Below the pieces are notes generated by a model. That model was given only the letters and a program-made list of their open reading frames with translations, was not told where the DNA came from and searched no databases. Made by a program: the position numbers and the translations under genes. 64,000 nucleotides of DNA from Sulfurospirillum cavolei. GTDB lineage: Bacteria > Campylobacterota > Campylobacteria > Campylobacterales > Sulfurospirillaceae. The stretch lies in assembly GCF_000813325.1 (NCBI RefSeq), contig NZ_BBQE01000001.1; one strand, 5' to 3'. Shown here piece after piece: positions 59,684-64,000 of the stretch (positions are counted from its first letter, which is position 1; each line of letters opens with the position of its first letter).

Positions 59684-60580
59684 ATGATAGAACCTCTTAA
59701 AACAAAAGCCGGCTTTGTTGCCGTCGTCGGACGCCCCAATGCCGGTAAAAGCTCGCTACTCAACTGGCTTATCGGTGAAAAACTTGCATTGGTTTCGCAT
59801 AAAGCCAATGCAACGCGCAAGCGACTCAATATGATCGCCATGCATGAAAATGCTCAAATTATCTTTATCGATACGCCGGGTATCCACGAGCAGGAACGAC
59901 TCCTCAATCAATTTATGCTTGAAGAAGCCATGAAGGCGATGGGCGATTGCGATCTTATCTTGTTTCTAACGCCCGTTACCGATACCCTGCAACACTATGC
60001 GGATTTTTTAGCTTTAACCAAGCCTGACGTACCGCACATCGTTCTTTTAACCAAAACAGATACCGTTTCGCAAACGGTACTATTGGATAAAATAACGCAA
60101 TATCAAGCCTATCAAGATAAATTTGCTGCCTTGATTCCCGTTTCCGTCAAAAAAGGAATCTCACAATCCTATCTTTTAGAGACGATTAGTCGATTTATTC
60201 CGGAACATCCTTATCTGTACGATCCGGAAATATTGACGACGGAACGTTCTCGCGATATTTATAAAGAGCTGATTCGCGAAGCGATTTTTGAATACACGAG
60301 CGATGAAGTACCCTATTTTTCGGATGTTTTAATCGATAAAGTCGAAGAAAAAGAGTCAATCGATCATATTTATGCTACTATTGTCGTCGATAAAAAGAGT
60401 CAGAAGGGTATTATTATCGGAAAAGAAGGGCAAACCCTCAAAAGAATCGGTTCTCATGCCCGTCGATTAATTGAAGAATTGTCACAAAAACGTCTCTTTT
60501 TGAAACTCGTTGTTGCGGTTAAACAGGGCTGGAGTCAAGATAAAGAATTATTGAAGAAAATAGGTTATATAGTAGAATAA
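59684..60580 (+). CDS. era: GTPase Era
   Basis: 298 residues. G1 GRPNAGKSS, switch region NATRKRLNMI, G3 DTPGI, G4 TKTD, and C-terminal KH domain (GIIIGKEGQTLKRIGSHARR). Helps assemble the 30S subunit. Precedes the pilus-type cluster by 70 nt. Confidence 0.96.
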   Translation: MIEPLKTKAGFVAVVGRPNAGKSSLLNWLIGEKLALVSHKANATRKRLNMIAMHENAQIIFIDTPGIHEQERLLNQFMLEEAMKAMGDCDLILFLTPVTDTLQHYADFLALTKPDVPHIVLLTKTDTVSQTVLLDKITQYQAYQDKFAALIPVSVKKGISQSYLLETISRFIPEHPYLYDPEILTTERSRDIYKELIREAIFEYTSDEVPYFSDVLIDKVEEKESIDHIYATIVVDKKSQKGIIIGKEGQTLKRIGSHARRLIEELSQKRLFLKLVVAVKQGWSQDKELLKKIGYIVE

Positions 60581-60650
60581 AGTAACAATAACATATTATG
60601 ATATAATTGTTGTACAATGATTAATTTTTAAAATAAAAGGGGTTTTAAAA

Positions 60651-62177
60651 ATGTCCATAACAGAGGATAGACGTTACAGTTCGCAAATCGTCTCCATCGA
60701 CCCTTCATCTCTTGTCTCATATGCGTATTCGAAAAATGAAATCAAACTGAATAAACTTGAAAAAAGTGATAAAAATGCATTTTTTATCTCTTATCTTTAC
60801 GCACGGGATATGATTAGCGCAACGATCGATATCAGTCGAAATATTCCCGATAGCGATCTTAAAGACGCTATCGAAATCAAAGTGTATGATGAGTTGGCGC
60901 TAGATACATCCGTAGAATATACGATTACGTATAGCGAAACGGATTCCAAAGATACTAAAAATCGTTCATTTAACGTTTTTATCGTCGATGCCGCGCTAAT
61001 TGACGCTAAATTATCCCCAATCAAAGAAAAAACACGCTATATCGATTACGTGACGCCGGCTCCCTTTTTAATCAAAGCGTTATACTCTAAAAATTTACTT
61101 GAACCGGACGGTACGCACTGTTTCGTCTATTTTCAAAAAAACGACGCCTTTTTAGCTATTTATAAAGGCGGCGAATATATTTATTCCAAGTCTTTGCATT
61201 ATTCTTTAAAAGAAATTAATGAAAAATTTTGTGAACTTATCGGCGAAAGAATCGATGAAGAAGACTTTTATAAGTTACTCGTCAATGAAGGACTTCGTGC
61301 AACCAACAGCCAACACCAACAAAGCCTCATGCAACTTTTCGGAGAAATTTTCCTCTATATTAACGATGTTTTAGTTTTTTGTAAACGATCTTACAACATC
61401 GATTATATCGATAAAATTTTTTTAGGTTCCGAAATAGGAACATTTTCGGGAATTGACGAGTACGGAAGAAGTTATTTGGGATTGGAATCGTTTGAATTTA
61501 ATTTTAGTATCGCCATCAATTCTAAAGAGTGGTATATCGATCAAATTCATATTTTGATGATGCTCAGTGCACAACTTTCTTTTGAAAACCATGATGATCG
61601 ACTTAATTTTTCGATTTTTAAACGCCCTCCTCCGCTAAAATATCGACCGGTAGGACAACTTTTAGCGATTTTAGCGGCCAGTTTGATTGTGAGTCTTGTT
61701 TATCCCGCCTATCAATTTGCTTACCACTCTTTTTTAAGTTTACAAACGGCACAAAACACTAACGAATACAATACGCTTTTACAAAAAACTTCTAAAATTC
61801 GTCAAGATATTGCGGCATTGAAAACAGAAAAAGAGAAAGTCGATGCTTTGCTTAAGGACGAAACGACAAAGTTTGAATTTAGAAAAAAATTGCTATCGGA
61901 AATTTATCGTAAAAAAATCTCTTATCCGATGAAGGCCGCCATGCTTCTTGAGATCTTTCAACTTTCCAATCAAAGCGGAAGTAAAGTTGAAAATGTTTTT
62001 TTTAAGGATCAACATCTCACGGTATCCATTCAAAATAGAAGTGAGAAAAAAATTACGGAATTTATACAAGATCTTACAGAACTTAAAAAATATCAGATTA
62101 ATACCGATAAAATATCTCAAGACGATACGACAAAATTGTATGTTAGCAATATTTCTATAGGATTGCACGATGAATAG
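60651..62177 (+). CDS. PilM/PilN-like (GspL-like) pilus or competence assembly protein
   Basis: 508 residues. N-terminal ~330 residues look like a cytoplasmic actin-fold platform as in PilM/GspL; one membrane helix (~335-360, LLAILAASLIVSLVYPAYQF); coiled coil; small C-terminal periplasmic domain. This equals PilM and PilN joined in one chain. Starts after AAAAGGGG. Followed by PilO-like and secretin genes, so it is part of a type IV pilus/type II secretion-like machine, in this group often serving DNA uptake (Cts system of Campylobacter). Confidence 0.7.
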   Translation: MSITEDRRYSSQIVSIDPSSLVSYAYSKNEIKLNKLEKSDKNAFFISYLYARDMISATIDISRNIPDSDLKDAIEIKVYDELALDTSVEYTITYSETDSKDTKNRSFNVFIVDAALIDAKLSPIKEKTRYIDYVTPAPFLIKALYSKNLLEPDGTHCFVYFQKNDAFLAIYKGGEYIYSKSLHYSLKEINEKFCELIGERIDEEDFYKLLVNEGLRATNSQHQQSLMQLFGEIFLYINDVLVFCKRSYNIDYIDKIFLGSEIGTFSGIDEYGRSYLGLESFEFNFSIAINSKEWYIDQIHILMMLSAQLSFENHDDRLNFSIFKRPPPLKYRPVGQLLAILAASLIVSLVYPAYQFAYHSFLSLQTAQNTNEYNTLLQKTSKIRQDIAALKTEKEKVDALLKDETTKFEFRKKLLSEIYRKKISYPMKAAMLLEIFQLSNQSGSKVENVFFKDQHLTVSIQNRSEKKITEFIQDLTELKKYQINTDKISQDDTTKLYVSNISIGLHDE

Positions 62178-62817
62178 CCTTGATTCTCTCTTTGATAAAA
62201 TTGATGCCTTTTTTGCCGGAAAGAAAAAAAATGAAATTTATTTGATTTTTTTCATGCTTGCTTCCGTCGTTGGATTTATAATCTATAGCTATCTTTTCCC
62301 GGTAACGGAATCGATGTTAAAACAATCATTGCGAGTTGCTCAAGAAACTGAAAAAAAACTTAAAGAAGAGAAGTCCTATTTAGCTTCGGTTTCTAGAGAC
62401 GGTAATGAAAATTTTTTAATTACTAAAATCAAATCCGACATTGAGCATGCTAAAATTCTCCTTGAAAAAGCAACCTATACAAATACTTATGTCGATACAA
62501 AATTAAAAGAGCTTTCATATCTTCTTTTTAACGATGAAAATTGGGCAAAATTTTTAAATTCTATTACACAACTTGCACAAAAGTATGCTGTACGTATTAA
62601 GGTTATTGAAAACAAGATCAACGAACCGAGTTTGCAAAAAATTGAACAAATTCTTTCATTGAAAGTTGATTTTAACGGCTCTTTCCCCGATACGATGAAA
62701 TTTATGAATGCCATTGAAGAAAGCGAATTGGTCGTCGATATTTATGAACTGAATTGCACGGGGAAGAAAAATATTGAAGGTCAATTTAATATTGCCGTTT
62801 GGGGGATGAAATATTGA
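62170..62817 (+). CDS. PilO-like (GspM-like) inner-membrane assembly protein
   Basis: 215 residues. One N-terminal membrane helix (~22-45, IYLIFFMLASVVGFIIYSYL), coiled coil (~50-95), and a ferredoxin-like periplasmic domain at the end. Layout fits PilO/GspM. Overlaps the upstream gene by 8 nt. Confidence 0.68.
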   Translation: MNSLDSLFDKIDAFFAGKKKNEIYLIFFMLASVVGFIIYSYLFPVTESMLKQSLRVAQETEKKLKEEKSYLASVSRDGNENFLITKIKSDIEHAKILLEKATYTNTYVDTKLKELSYLLFNDENWAKFLNSITQLAQKYAVRIKVIENKINEPSLQKIEQILSLKVDFNGSFPDTMKFMNAIEESELVVDIYELNCTGKKNIEGQFNIAVWGMKY

Positions 62818-63242
62818 AAACAGTGTTATCAATTATCGTCATGACATGTGCGATCGTATCAACGATTGAAGCAAAAAGTAATTTTACTCTAAATGATGAA
62901 GTCAAAACGTACGATACTATTTTTGAGAAGATCGCAGAAAAAAGAATCGGTGCGAATATTCTTCTTTTGGATACATTGGGTAACCCTTTTGTTTCACTTT
63001 CATCCGATTTAAATGTCTCGGAACATAACGCATCATTAAAAATAGAAACCTTTACGCTCGAAGCCACCTTTGAGGCGAAAGCAAAAATTAACGGTATATG
63101 GTACGGGAAGAATGATGATGTTGGAGCGTATAAACTGGTAAGAGTTACACGTAATAGCGCCCTATTACAAAACGACAATGAAAAAAAAGAACTTTTTATA
63201 AGGACGAAAGATGAGAGTAATGTTAAAATTTTTGCCAAATAA
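62814..63242 (+). CDS. Small periplasmic protein in PilP position
   Basis: 142 residues from TTG 62814 (TTGA overlap with the upstream stop, GGGGGA seven nt before). Signal peptide KTVLSIIVMTCAIVSTIEA. The rest has a short beta-rich region without a motif I can name. Position between PilO-like protein and secretin suggests a PilP/GspC-like connector. Overlaps the secretin gene by 32 nt. Confidence 0.6.
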   Translation: MKTVLSIIVMTCAIVSTIEAKSNFTLNDEVKTYDTIFEKIAEKRIGANILLLDTLGNPFVSLSSDLNVSEHNASLKIETFTLEATFEAKAKINGIWYGKNDDVGAYKLVRVTRNSALLQNDNEKKELFIRTKDESNVKIFAK

Positions 63243-64000
63243 TATTTTTGCATGTATGGCAATTATAGCGTTTTCACTGTCTCCCGTTTTGGCGGTCGAT
63301 AAAGCAAAAACGTGTGAACATCGTACTTTTAATATTAAAACCAATAATAAAGCAACAGGTGCGGAGCTCCTTGCCGAATTAGCTGAAGTATGTGATTTTA
63401 GTATTGTCGTCAAAGACACCGAAGCAGAAAAAGTTCTTGCAAAAAATTTAAACGGTATTAATATCAAAAATCTCTCTTTAGATGAAGTTTTTCAAATTAT
63501 TATTCAAGACAATGATCTTTTTTACACCTACGATAAAAATTTTTTAAAAATTTCGGCACTTTCTACCAAATCATTTAAAGTCGATTATATTTCTTCCGTT
63601 CGTGAGGGTAAAGCGGTTATTAATGCTTCGGTAGACGCTACACCTAAAGAAGTCGGTAGCAACGGTACATCGAGCGGGGCAAACCTTAGTACCAATCAAA
63701 ACACCATTTCCTCTAACGAATCTTTTGATTTTTGGAAAACAATTTCAAGTGAGCTTATGTCTGTTTTAAATACGGGAGCAGAATCCTATACCGCACAAAC
63801 GCCTATTATTAACGCCAGTGCCGGTATCATTACCGTAACGGCGACAAAAAAGCAACTCAATCGTGTTGCCGAATATATTGATTTGCTTAAAGATCGATTG
63901 CATAAACAAGTACTTATCGATGTTTCGATCTTATCCGTGGCATTAAGCACCAGTAATAAAACCGGTGTAGACTGGAGCAAATTTCAATTGGGTTTTAGCA
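63211..64000 (+). CDS. Secretin of type IV pilus/type II-like system (3' end outside window)
   Basis: First 263 residues are visible. Signal peptide (IIAFSLSPVLAVD), N-terminal STN-like domain (NNKATGAELLAELAEVCDFSIVV), second N-domain with GIITVTATKKQLNRVAEYIDLLKDRLHKQVLIDVSIL, i.e. the approach to the beta-barrel. MshL/PilQ-type. Forms the outer-membrane ring. SD AAGGACGAAAG. Likely DNA uptake or pilus extrusion. Confidence 0.85.
   Translation, partial: MRVMLKFLPNNIFACMAIIAFSLSPVLAVDKAKTCEHRTFNIKTNNKATGAELLAELAEVCDFSIVVKDTEAEKVLAKNLNGINIKNLSLDEVFQIIIQDNDLFYTYDKNFLKISALSTKSFKVDYISSVREGKAVINASVDATPKEVGSNGTSSGANLSTNQNTISSNESFDFWKTISSELMSVLNTGAESYTAQTPIINASAGIITVTATKKQLNRVAEYIDLLKDRLHKQVLIDVSILSVALSTSNKTGVDWSKFQLGFS

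Overview
The window looks like a chromosomal segment of a Campylobacterota (Epsilonproteobacteria) member, most like the Sulfurospirillum group. This rests on gene content and style: histidine kinases with the HQWR-type H-box, a RibBA whose second half is degenerate, AcnB, a very long FlgL, an S4-trpD-tsaE-lptB-rpoN run, a short HslV propeptide, and an anaerobic respiratory operon of the tetrathionate reductase type. Base usage is moderate in G+C. I assigned the taxon from recognition, not from any search.

Layout. (1) 1-13.9 kb, minus strand: a five-gene operon for a giant surface protein and its apparent export apparatus, in transcription order TolC-like outer-membrane lipoprotein with a LysM-like tail, small HlyD-type adaptor, 2863-residue LEPR-XLL/DUF4347 adhesin, GAF-like/HlyD membrane adaptor, and a PqqD-like/M50 membrane metalloprotease that runs off the left edge. 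No ABC transporter is present. (2) 14.0-16.4 kb, plus strand: a divergent two-component pair whose kinase carries an amber stop at codon 46. (3) 16.4-24.3 kb, minus strand: ttrBCA-type molybdoenzyme, preceded by slyD and a second response regulator/kinase pair. (4) 24.3-33.9 kb: acnB, ftsK, flgL (with a good sigma-54 promoter), HU and a PiT phosphate transporter. (5) 33.9-44.7 kb, minus strand: a lipid island. A five-gene cluster resembling E. coli ynbABCD plus a PlsC acyltransferase is followed by arsR, an Aas-like acyltransferase/acyl-ACP synthetase and an LplT-like flippase, and preceded by an amidohydrolase.

(6) 44.8-49.3 kb: a divergent pair of paralogous small membrane proteins, a META-domain lipoprotein, a Kef-type antiporter and RibBA. 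(7) 49.3-50.1 kb: tRNA-Gln and initiator tRNA-Met from a consensus promoter, then a remnant of an IS21-like element. (8) 50.1-55.6 kb: bpt, a J-domain protein, and the rpoN-lptB-tsaE-trpD-S4 run. (9) 55.7-60.6 kb, plus strand: argG, a rhodanese protein, rplI, hslV, hslU and era. (10) 60.6-64 kb: a type IV pilus/competence-type assembly cluster (PilM/N-like, PilO-like, PilP-position protein, secretin) that runs off the right edge.

The most promising under-described systems are the ABC-less export operon of region 1, where the PqqD-like domain of the M50 protein might recognise the LEPR-XLL motif of the adhesin, and the accessory phospholipid pathway of region 5. A palindrome built on ACATGT recurs through the window, often as TTACATGTAA in intergenic DNA. 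No CRISPR array, rRNA or complete insertion sequence was seen.
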